Shown here one piece after another: positions 1 to 6,885 of a DNA stretch of 12,943 nt. Each line of letters begins with the position of its first letter. Position 1 is the stretch's first letter. Location of the stretch: positions 1 through 12,943 of the forward strand of contig SBAY01000001.1 in assembly GCA_005239945.1 (NCBI GenBank). Reading direction: 5' to 3'. The translations under genes were made by a program, and so were the position numbers. Under the pieces are notes generated by a model. That model was not told the DNA's origin. It did no database searches and was given only the letters and a program-made list of their open reading frames with translations. This DNA is from Nitrospira sp. (GTDB lineage: Bacteria > UBA9089 > CG2-30-40-21 > SBAY01).

Positions 1-211
1 CCCTAATCTTTCGACAAACGAATATACCGCTTCTATCAAAGGCTGTATGAAAAAAACTTTGTTAAAAAAACAACATCTTGCAAGTTTGTATTACAGATTT
101 TTTCTTTTTTTATTTTCTACATTTCTCTCTGTGTCGTCTGAGGTTTAAATTTTCATCCTTCTTTGTGCCAACTCTGTTGGCATGGGTGTTTCATGTTTTG
201 TTTGACACTCC
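1..211. other. gene-poor left edge downstream of the operon
   Basis: No supportable gene is seen here. A minus-strand reading from about position 72 to the left edge stays open (…IQPLIEAVYSFVERLG) but has no ATG or Shine-Dalgarno site. A plus-strand frame entering from the edge ends at a stop near 144-149 and could be the tail of a convergent gene. Both are too short to call. Positions 126-145 contain an imperfect CTCTGTGTC / GTCTGAGGT-like iteration, and the rest is T-rich on the plus strand. Confidence 0.4.
166..182 (-). terminator. weak hairpin after the last gene
   Basis: A perfect 7-bp stem (TGCCAAC / GTTGGCA) with a 3-base loop lies about 30 bases downstream of the stop codon of the last minus-strand gene. 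It is the only hairpin found there and could mark the 3' end of the operon transcript. The minus strand after the stem reads CAAAGAAGG, not a run of T, so it does not look like a standard intrinsic terminator. Confidence 0.2.
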
Positions 212-610
212 TTAAACCATGTTGCAAATTTGTGGCAGTTCTTTATTGGGATTATTTTTCTTTATATACCTTAAGATATGATTTATGGTGGCGATAGTCA
301 AATTGGCTAAATCTTCACCCTGGACCTCCATAACCCGCGTCCCTGAAAATAACACCTGTAATGAGGCTGGAAATTCCTCATCTTTATGATTATAAAGAAG
401 ATAGCATTCTACCTCTTGGAAGAATTCCTTTTTAATCATCCAACTACACCTTATCTCTGGTTGTTTAATTACCTCGGCTGAAATAAACTCGGCCATCTTA
501 TAAATATCATCAATATATTCAAAGGCAATTGCCCGTCTATTTGCCTCATTTTTTAGATAAATATCGTGCATGATTACCTTCTCTATCTCTTTTAATGTAA
601 AATATTTCAT
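212..610 (-). CDS. small conserved-looking protein, possibly DUF3786-like
   Basis: A soluble protein of 132 residues without signal peptide or membrane segment. The ATG at 610 is chosen because GGAG stands 6-7 bases upstream and because it overlaps the stop of the NuoG-like gene as ATGA, which indicates translational coupling. A longer reading from 652 has no ribosome site. The centre and C-terminal part (…YLLYNHKDEEFPASLQ, then LFSG…EGDLANL-like spacing and a final helix) reminds me of DUF3786 proteins, which often occur beside CODH/ACS or corrinoid genes. That is recalled pattern only. There are no paired cysteine motifs, so an iron-sulfur role is unlikely. As last gene of the unit it may be an accessory or assembly factor for the complex, but its function is unknown. 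Confidence 0.75.
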   Translation of the reverse strand: MKYFTLKEIEKVIMHDIYLKNEANRRAIAFEYIDDIYKMAEFISAEVIKQPEIRCSWMIKKEFFQEVECYLLYNHKDEEFPASLQVLFSGTRVMEVQGEDLANLTIATINHILRYIKKNNPNKELPQICNMV

Positions 611-1248
611 TTTATCTCCTTCAATGCCCCGGTCGGACATACCACCGCACATTCTCTTAATATATCCTTATTTAACTCTGCTAATGGCATATTATCAAAG
701 GTAGAGATAATCATATCTATACCTCTATAGGCAAAGGTTAATAACTTATTTCCCTGTTTCTCAGATTCAGAGATACATTTACCACATTTTACACATTTAT
801 TAGGGTCTAAAATAAACTCTGAATTAGAATTATCTACCATTAAATTTCTCTCCAATTTTCTAAATCTTTTGGGTTTAAGTTTTATTTTCAAAAATCCAGC
901 TATTTTTAAAAGTTGGCAATTTTCTTTCCCCAAACATTCAGGACAATTGATCTCATGGTCACTCATTAATAATTCAAAGGCGGTTAACTGAAGTCTTCTT
1001 ACCCTCTCGGTATTGGTAAAAACCCTCATTTTATCCTGGACAGGTTCCGAGCATGCGGTAGTCATAGTTTTTTCCCCATTTAATTCTATCTCTACAAAAC
1101 ACAATCGGCATCCACCGAAAGGAGGCTCCATTTCCTTTATGGCACATAGATTAGGTATATAAATGCCGTTATCCAGAGCCGTCCATAATATCTTTTCGCC
1201 TGATTTTGCCTTTATTTCTTTATCATCTATGATTAATTTTATGTCCAT
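607..1248 (-). CDS. short NuoG/HoxU-like iron-sulfur subunit
   Basis: 213 residues, equal to the N-terminal electron-wiring part of NuoG, HoxU and HndD, without the molybdopterin-like domain of NuoG and without a hydrogenase H-cluster domain. Three cluster sites can be read in order: a plant-type [2Fe-2S] site (C35, C47, C50, C66), a His-Cys [4Fe-4S] site (H98, C102, C105, C111) and a [4Fe-4S] site C152, C155, C158 plus C204 before Pro. These correspond to N1b, N5 and N4 of complex I. A second ferredoxin-type cluster is not possible, because its ligand positions are Ser162, Asp and Leu; C200 is left unpaired. Start ATG at 1248 has AGGG about 7 bases upstream. It follows the NuoF-like gene after a repeat element and is coupled to the next gene. 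It probably carries electrons from the flavoprotein to ferredoxin or to the CODH, which is inference. Confidence 0.88.
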   Translation of the reverse strand: MDIKLIIDDKEIKAKSGEKILWTALDNGIYIPNLCAIKEMEPPFGGCRLCFVEIELNGEKTMTTACSEPVQDKMRVFTNTERVRRLQLTAFELLMSDHEINCPECLGKENCQLLKIAGFLKIKLKPKRFRKLERNLMVDNSNSEFILDPNKCVKCGKCISESEKQGNKLLTFAYRGIDMIISTFDNMPLAELNKDILRECAVVCPTGALKEIK

Positions 1249-1279
1249 AGAAATCCCTCAAGTTTTACTATTTTTGTAA

Positions 1280-1373
1280 AAGGGTTCAAGGGGTCGAGGG
1301 GGCAAGGGTTTAAGGGAAGAAAAACCTTCACTTGCCCCCTTGAACCCTCGATCCCTTAAACCCTTGATCCCTT
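1280..1373. repeat. fold-back element built of 8-base repeats
   Basis: The 123-base gap between the NuoF-like and NuoG-like genes is filled by an inverted repeat. The left arm (1280-1319) reads as five successive octamers: AAGGGTTC, AAGGGGTC, GAGGGGGC, AAGGGTTT, AAGGGAAG. The right arm (1334-1373), read on the minus strand, is AAGGGATC, AAGGGTTT, AAGGGATC, GAGGGTTC, AAGGGGGC. The consensus is RAGGGNNY in both. A 14-base loop separates the arms, and the right arm reaches into the stop codon of the NuoF-like gene (1372-1374). In the transcript it would form a long imperfect hairpin inside the operon. Confidence 0.85.
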
Positions 1374-3240
1374 ATATTTTATCCACCTTAATTACCGCAT
1401 CATATTCCTTAGGGCAAACCTCAAGACAATTCCCACATTTTAAACATTTCTCCTGGTCAATTACCTTGAGCCCTTTCTCATTTGGTTTTATACAATCCTT
1501 TACCGGGCATTTTAAGACACAATGGTCACAACCACGATAACACTTCTCCGGAATAATATAATAAGATATTAATTCTCTACATACCTTTGCTGGACATCTC
1601 TTTTCGCTAATATGAGCGATGTATTCATCCTTAAAGTATCTCAAGGTAGTTAAAATTGGATTAGGAGCGGTTTTTCCTAATCCACATAATGCCCCTTCTT
1701 TTATATCAATAGCCAATTCCTGAAGTAGGTCTAAATCCTCCAATTTCCCTTTCCCTTTTACTATCTCTTCTAAAATCAGGAGTAATTGTTTTGTTCCTAC
1801 CCTACAGAAGGTACACTTACCACAACTTTCATTCTGGATAAAGGATAAGAAATATTTAGCTACATCCACCATACAAGAGTTTCCATCAAGGACAATCAAG
1901 CCACCAGAACCCATAATTGCCCCTAATGACTGTAGACTATCAAAATCTACAGGTGTCTCGATAAACTCCGCTGGCACACATCCCCCAGATGGCCCACCAA
2001 TCTGGACTGCCTTCAATTCTTTATCCCCTTTTATGCCACCACCAATATCAAAGACGACCTCCTTTAGGGGCATTCCCATCTTTACCTCTACCCAGCCTGA
2101 TTCTTTCACCCTTCCGGCCAAGCAAAAAACCATTGTCCCTTTCGAGTTTTGAGTTCCCATTTGAGTAAACCAGTCTGCACCATTTAAGATTATTGGCACA
2201 ATCGCGGCATAGGTCTTGACATTATTTATAATCGTAGGTTTTTCAAAGAGCCCTTTTTCTGCCGGATAAGGTGGTCTTATCCTCGGCGAAGGCCGTTCAC
2301 CTTCAATGGAATAGATAAGTGCCGTCTCTTCTCCCGCTACAAAGGCACCACAACCAGGAAAAACCTTGAGTTCGAAATTAAAACCACTTTCTAATATATT
2401 GTCACCCAATAAATTATACTCTTTTGCCTGATTTAGGGCAATTTTTAATCGCTCTACAGCCAAAGGGTATTCTGCCCGAACATAAATATAACCCTGATGA
2501 GCACCTACGGTATAGGCGGCAATTATCATACCTTCGATTACCTGATGTGGGGAGCTTTCTAATAATATCCTATCCATAAATGCACCTGGGTCCCCTTCGT
2601 CACCATTAGCAATGATATATTTAGGGAAATCATCTGTTTTAAAGCAGGTCTCCCATTTTCTACCTGTAGGAAAACCAGCACCACCTAATCCTCTTAACCC
2701 AGAATTATTTATTACCTCAAGGATTTCTTCCTTTTTCGGATTAAGTGTCTTATTCAACCCTTTATAGCCACCCAGAGCGATATAATCATTTATATCTTCA
2801 GGGTCTATAACGCCTGCATATTTGAGTATTATCCTTGTTTCCTTTTCGAATCTCGATAGTTCTGGGATGTAGGGGGTATTATCCTCTTTGAATTCAAGTG
2901 TTCCAACGGCCATATCCAGACAGGGGTCATCTTCAAGAAGATAATTACGCACTAATTTAGAAACCAATTCTGGGGTGACATTTTTATAGCAGATAGATGG
3001 ATAGTCCTTTTTCATCACACAAACCAGGGGCTCTAAAAAGCATACACCCAGACAACCAACTTTAATAATCTTAGCCTCCAGATTATACCTTTTTAACTGC
3101 CTTTCAAACTCTAAAATCACCTCCATGGCACCCACAGAAATTCCACAGGTAGCCGTTCCTATCAGGATTTTAGTCGCCCCATCGTTCATCTTGTTTTCAT
3201 ATATCAATTTTGCGTTAGCTTTAATTTCGTCATATTTCAT
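1372..3240 (-). CDS. nuoF: NuoF/HndC/HymB-like NAD(P)H-oxidising flavoprotein subunit
   Basis: 622 residues, a full-length HymB/HndC-type subunit. Residues 1-110 form a thioredoxin-like [2Fe-2S] domain (C32, C63, C67). Residues about 140-460 are the NuoF core with the glycine-rich FMN/NADH site (GLRGLGGAGFPTGRKWE at 181-197), NGDEGDPGAF (212-221) and GEETALI (303-309). The N3-type [4Fe-4S] site is C473, C476, C479 and C519. The C-terminal extension carries two ferredoxin motifs: C567, C571, C574, C578 and C599, C602, C605, C609. The first has C-x3-C instead of the usual C-x2-C at its start, a one-residue insertion. It oxidises or reduces NAD(P)(H) through FMN and feeds the NuoE- and NuoG-like partners. 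The ATG at 3240 lies inside the end of the NuoE-like gene (11-base overlap), with AAGGA 11 bases upstream. No hydrogenase subunit is present nearby. Confidence 0.95.
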   Translation of the reverse strand: MKYDEIKANAKLIYENKMNDGATKILIGTATCGISVGAMEVILEFERQLKRYNLEAKIIKVGCLGVCFLEPLVCVMKKDYPSICYKNVTPELVSKLVRNYLLEDDPCLDMAVGTLEFKEDNTPYIPELSRFEKETRIILKYAGVIDPEDINDYIALGGYKGLNKTLNPKKEEILEVINNSGLRGLGGAGFPTGRKWETCFKTDDFPKYIIANGDEGDPGAFMDRILLESSPHQVIEGMIIAAYTVGAHQGYIYVRAEYPLAVERLKIALNQAKEYNLLGDNILESGFNFELKVFPGCGAFVAGEETALIYSIEGERPSPRIRPPYPAEKGLFEKPTIINNVKTYAAIVPIILNGADWFTQMGTQNSKGTMVFCLAGRVKESGWVEVKMGMPLKEVVFDIGGGIKGDKELKAVQIGGPSGGCVPAEFIETPVDFDSLQSLGAIMGSGGLIVLDGNSCMVDVAKYFLSFIQNESCGKCTFCRVGTKQLLLILEEIVKGKGKLEDLDLLQELAIDIKEGALCGLGKTAPNPILTTLRYFKDEYIAHISEKRCPAKVCRELISYYIIPEKCYRGCDHCVLKCPVKDCIKPNEKGLKVIDQEKCLKCGNCLEVCPKEYDAVIKVDKI

Positions 3241-3691
3241 TTTTAATCTTTTCCTTCAAATTTACCACAACCTCTTCCACCTTACTACAAGTTACGCGAG
3301 GGACAATCGTATCTTTTATCTTTATCACCGGTGCGAAATTACAACAGCCAAAACAGGCGGCTGTATCCAGGCTGAATAATCCATCTTTTGTGGTTTCGCC
3401 TAATTTTATTTCTAATTCTCGCTCTAATGTCTCAAGCACCAATTCGCCGCCAGCTAAATAACAGGCAGTTCCCAGGCAAACCGTAATTGGATAAAGGCCA
3501 GGAGGGAATCTTCTGAATTTCTTATAGAAGGTTACGAGGGTATAAACATCAACAGGACCAAGACCAAAAAAGTCGGCTACTTCCTGCATCATTTCCTTTG
3601 AAATATAGCCGACTTTTTCTTGTATCTCCTGTAAAACCAAACTCAGGTTTTCTTTAGATTTAGTGTATTGAGTTAATATCTCGTTTATCAA
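3230..3691 (-). CDS. nuoE: NuoE/HymA-like [2Fe-2S] subunit
   Basis: 153 residues, the usual size of NuoE/HndA/HymA proteins. An N-terminal helical bundle (to about residue 65) is followed by a thioredoxin-like domain with the [2Fe-2S] ligands C72 and C77 (C-x4-C) and C113 and C117 (C-x3-C). The second motif reads CFGCC, so an extra cysteine (C116) stands next to a ligand where Ala or Ser is more common. The most likely start is TTG at 3691, which overlaps the acsC stop as TTGA with a weak GGAAAAAG upstream. The next in-frame ATG would remove about 34 residues of the conserved helical bundle. The overlap with acsC ties this electron-transfer module to the CODH/ACS genes at the translational level. 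It forms the electron-accepting unit together with the NuoF-like subunit. Confidence 0.93.
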   Translation of the reverse strand: MINEILTQYTKSKENLSLVLQEIQEKVGYISKEMMQEVADFFGLGPVDVYTLVTFYKKFRRFPPGLYPITVCLGTACYLAGGELVLETLERELEIKLGETTKDGLFSLDTAACFGCCNFAPVIKIKDTIVPRVTCSKVEEVVVNLKEKIKNEI

Positions 3692-5043
3692 CTTTTTCCA
3701 ACCATTTGACTCAAAAATACTGGCAATTCACTAGCCTCTCTTGGTCCCACTCTTACTTCCCAACCCGGCAATTCATCCTCTAATTCACCTTTTATGCGAG
3801 CAGCAAGTCCTGGAATGATTATCTTTTTATTTTTTATCTTATCGGCAATGCCTGATTTCTTGATAAAGGGACCAATCGTCTCACCTATAAATTTTCCAGT
3901 TGACCAGGCGGCTAACACACACAATCCTTCAGCATCTTTGATGGCTAAATATGCTGGGATTCTGCTGTTTTCAACCTCACTGGCTACGGCAAAGTAAGTC
4001 AGGGCAAAATTACAGGTGACTAAAACTGGTGATTCTTCATTGACTACACCGAATTCATAGATTTTTTCCTCAACGGCTAATGGTACCCTCGGGTCAGTGT
4101 AAATATTTTGTAACAGCACCAAAAGTGGAAAGAGGGTATTTTTTTCTAAATCAGACATAACGATTATCCCGGCATATTTGATAATCCCTGTGGCCACAAA
4201 CAATACCTCTTGCAGTTTATTGGTAGTCAGATGACACGGGAAGGATATTATTGGATACCCCAAACCTCTAAACTCCTGTCTTAATGCCGCTCTCCTGATT
4301 ATTGAGTGGTCACGAATCAATTCTTTTAGGTTTTGCGGGCTGGTATCCAAGACTATATCCTTTATCCCTTCTTGCTTTAACCTCTGAGTTAAGGAAATAA
4401 TCTCGTCAATACCTTTTGCCTTTAAACCTATCGGGGTTGGTTTTTCTTTTATAGCGGGTAATGCCTTATCCAGATTATCCTTAGTTATTGGATATATCAA
4501 GGGATTTTTATCGTAGACCAAATTCCGTGCCTCAAATAAGGTAGTCATGTCCTCACAGATTAAGACTATGGGAATATCCTCATCGGCTGTCTTCTTGACT
4601 ATGTCTAAATATTTCTCTTTATTGCCGCTGAATTTTACCGCTATCAAACCTGGCTTTAAAATCTGTCCGATACGGTTAAACTGGAATTCCTTAATCTTAT
4701 TTATCTTTTTGGAGATTACCTCATCGGTTTCATCGTCGCAAATAAGCATAGCTATCCCTGGGGGATGACAAAAGGTCTTTTCATGACGATATATTACCTC
4801 TTCTTCCCCAATCGATAAGGCATTATCACCTGTCCCAATAGTCACCAATCTAATGAGAGGGGATAAGCTCTCGATAAAATCATTCTTGACCTCCTCGGAT
4901 AGATGGGGACATTTATCTACGGTTGTCGTTCCTGCGGCTAATTTCATAGCAAAGGCAAAACAAGTTGGAAACCCACATTCCTTACAATTCTTTTTTCCTC
5001 CATCCGGAAGTTTCTTTTGAATATCACCTGCTTTTAATGGCAT
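3688..5043 (-). CDS. acsC: corrinoid/iron-sulfur protein large subunit (AcsC, CdhE type)
   Basis: 451 residues, the normal length for AcsC/CdhE (gamma subunit). The N-terminal [4Fe-4S] motif is C20-x2-C23-x4-C28-x16-C45, which serves for reductive activation of the cobalt. A TIM-barrel domain follows (about 95-320), and the C-terminal third matches the cobamide-binding domain (around VTCNFALTYF and TGKFIGETIGPF). It accepts the methyl group from methyl-tetrahydrofolate through AcsE and hands it to the A-cluster of the CdhC domain. Its small-subunit partner (AcsD/CdhD) is not a separate gene but the N-terminal part of the 1130-residue protein upstream. ATG at 5043 has GGAGG 6 bases upstream. 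The gene starts 15 bases after the CdhB::CdhC stop and its own stop overlaps the next start. Confidence 0.96.
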   Translation of the reverse strand: MPLKAGDIQKKLPDGGKKNCKECGFPTCFAFAMKLAAGTTTVDKCPHLSEEVKNDFIESLSPLIRLVTIGTGDNALSIGEEEVIYRHEKTFCHPPGIAMLICDDETDEVISKKINKIKEFQFNRIGQILKPGLIAVKFSGNKEKYLDIVKKTADEDIPIVLICEDMTTLFEARNLVYDKNPLIYPITKDNLDKALPAIKEKPTPIGLKAKGIDEIISLTQRLKQEGIKDIVLDTSPQNLKELIRDHSIIRRAALRQEFRGLGYPIISFPCHLTTNKLQEVLFVATGIIKYAGIIVMSDLEKNTLFPLLVLLQNIYTDPRVPLAVEEKIYEFGVVNEESPVLVTCNFALTYFAVASEVENSRIPAYLAIKDAEGLCVLAAWSTGKFIGETIGPFIKKSGIADKIKNKKIIIPGLAARIKGELEDELPGWEVRVGPREASELPVFLSQMVGKS

Positions 5044-5058
5044 AATTTACCTCCTTGA

Positions 5059-6855
5059 TTATTCACTTGTAGCCCAGGGATGCTTAACCTTTTTCAGGAA
5101 TTCACTTAGCTCATCCACATTCTTTACATCTTCTTCCGTCGCTATTTTATCGTCTAAACCCTGTTCTTCCAGAATATCTTTTATTTGTTCTTTAACCCTT
5201 TTTGGCATCCAGACAACTCGTTTTAGTCCACCATCGGCCTTTAAGAATTTTGGTGAACGCATATACAAAACAGCCATGCCGACATAGCCTTCTTTCTGCC
5301 TGCCGCCAGATGCCTCTCCGGCCATAGTCGAAAATTTAACCCCAACAACTGTCTCCCCTGGGAAATCCCTTGTTACCACTCCAAAACCATCAACCTCAGG
5401 TATATAGAAACAGATTGCCTGGAAACATCCACAGGAGGTATGAGGAGATTCTAAGGCACTATGCAGACAAACAGAAGTAACTGTTCCTAAGGATTTCTTC
5501 TGAAATATCTCATTTACTCCACTATAAATGAATCTTTCTTTATCTATCAATTCTCCCTTTTTAACAGCAAATTGAGGTCCTTCAGGGTCGATTCTGTATG
5601 CGGCCCTGCCGTCAAACCAGTTTATTGCCCCACAAAGGGCTACTCGTTCCGGGGTAATGACACAAACATGTGTCGGAGCAAAGGATTGACATAATGTGCA
5701 ACCATAAAATTCATCAACCTCTTCCTCTGTTATTCCCTTTAGTCTATCATCCCTTGCCTTATAAACCTTTCTTGCCTCTAAGGTCTCTTTTTCCACAATC
5801 TCTGGCTGGGTTATAAAGGTAACCTGGATTTTGTCAATAATAGGCAATTCATTCTTGAACAACATAATCAATATTCTGCCTACTTCCTCCAGGGAATTCA
5901 ACCCTTTCTTGAAGCTCTCCTTATGTATTCTCAACCATATCTCATCTCGCTGTGAAATATGCCAGAAACCTTCAATGTAATTACAGTACATATGTATTCT
6001 TCTCTCAAATACCGGCTCCATATCCTTTTCTAATTGGCTGCCGGCAACATCAATCTTAATAAATAAGGGATTGGTTGAGCCTTCTTCAAAATCTTTAATA
6101 TCCTTGCCAATTATCTGTATCTTTTCATCCTCTACCTCTTCTTCACTTCTAAGGGTCAATAATTCTCCCTTGAATTTATGTTTGGGGCCTGCAAATTCAA
6201 TATAAAAATCCTCTTTTCTGATAGCCTCACCTTCATATTGTGGGCCTATATCAACCGAGAATCCTACCTTTGCTTCTACCTCTTCTACCCCTGTTTCTTC
6301 TGCTACTGCCTCCGGGACAACCCCACCTAAACCCTGAACTAACTCCTCTAAAATTTGAGCCCATTTTTTATCCTTTAAGTTTGGCAAGGAATAACTTGCC
6401 TGAGGAAATACAAATTTACAAAGGGTTAATGTTTTTAGATGTTTGGCAAAATGTTTTAAAGTAGACAAACCTTGATTTGCCATATCAGTCCTTATTCCTA
6501 AGAAGAGTATTAAATCATGATTCCCTTCCTTTTTCACCCCTTGCCAATTTGGGTCTTTGAGGTGATTGATTATCTCGATTAAATCGTAAGAACTATCTGG
6601 AACTACTCCTAATCTCAATAACATCTTCTTTGTATGTGCGGTAGCCACAGTGGCAGAATTAAGTGCCCGTGCAATGGCCACACCATAGTTAATCACCGGC
6701 TTATCATTCAGGGATAATTTTAACGCCTGTGGCCCGAATACAAACAGAGATCTTTGTGCCTTTTTCATAATATTGACTAATTCCCCTGCCTCTTCGATTA
6801 CCTTGCAGGCTTTAGTTCCGGTTAACACATTTACATAATGGTAAGGTAGACTCAT
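5059..6855 (-). CDS. cdhB-cdhC: CdhB::CdhC fusion: epsilon subunit fused to acetyl-CoA synthase
   Basis: 598 residues counted from the ATG at 6855. This start is chosen because GGAGG lies 8 bases upstream of it; an ATG at 6870 would put that ribosome site inside the coding part and has none of its own. Residues 1 to about 178 match the archaeal ACDS epsilon subunit CdhB (VLTGTKACKVIEEA near the start, DLILFLG, LSTLKHFAKHLKTL, then PQASYSLPNL), with the DHS-like Rossmann fold expected of that family. An acidic linker (about 179-200) leads into an acetyl-CoA synthase core. The A-cluster ligands are C386, C389, C398, C408 for the [4Fe-4S] cluster and C475-G-C477 for the distal nickel. The spacings (3, 12, 22, 89, 91) equal those of Moorella AcsB C506 to C597. 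Bacterial AcsB (about 730) has a different, larger N-terminal CODH-binding domain and archaeal CdhC (about 470) has none. Confidence 0.93.
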   Translation of the reverse strand: MSLPYHYVNVLTGTKACKVIEEAGELVNIMKKAQRSLFVFGPQALKLSLNDKPVINYGVAIARALNSATVATAHTKKMLLRLGVVPDSSYDLIEIINHLKDPNWQGVKKEGNHDLILFLGIRTDMANQGLSTLKHFAKHLKTLTLCKFVFPQASYSLPNLKDKKWAQILEELVQGLGGVVPEAVAEETGVEEVEAKVGFSVDIGPQYEGEAIRKEDFYIEFAGPKHKFKGELLTLRSEEEVEDEKIQIIGKDIKDFEEGSTNPLFIKIDVAGSQLEKDMEPVFERRIHMYCNYIEGFWHISQRDEIWLRIHKESFKKGLNSLEEVGRILIMLFKNELPIIDKIQVTFITQPEIVEKETLEARKVYKARDDRLKGITEEEVDEFYGCTLCQSFAPTHVCVITPERVALCGAINWFDGRAAYRIDPEGPQFAVKKGELIDKERFIYSGVNEIFQKKSLGTVTSVCLHSALESPHTSCGCFQAICFYIPEVDGFGVVTRDFPGETVVGVKFSTMAGEASGGRQKEGYVGMAVLYMRSPKFLKADGGLKRVVWMPKRVKEQIKDILEEQGLDDKIATEEDVKNVDELSEFLKKVKHPWATSE

Positions 6856-6885
6856 TCTTTTTTCCTCCATATTATCACATTAGCC

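Noticed and set aside
611..652. Longer N-terminus for the last gene, starting at 652
   Set aside because: It would overlap the NuoG-like gene by 46 bases and has no ribosome site, while the ATG at 610 has GGAG and an ATGA junction.
607..1248. Iron-only hydrogenase or NuoG catalytic subunit
   Set aside because: The protein ends right after the N4-type site; no H-cluster motifs or molybdopterin-like domain follow, and the next gene is unrelated.
1280..1373. CRISPR array
   Set aside because: Units are 8 bases without spacers, arranged in inverted arms, and there are no cas genes.
1340..1540. Plus-strand frame opposite the end of the NuoF-like gene
   Set aside because: It is the mirror of two ferredoxin motifs and part of the repeat element and shows no domain of its own. 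Other plus-strand frames of 60-90 codons across the window were rejected for the same reason.
6856..6870. Upstream ATG for the CdhB::CdhC gene
   Set aside because: Its first codons contain the GGAGG that serves the ATG at 6855, and no ribosome site precedes it.
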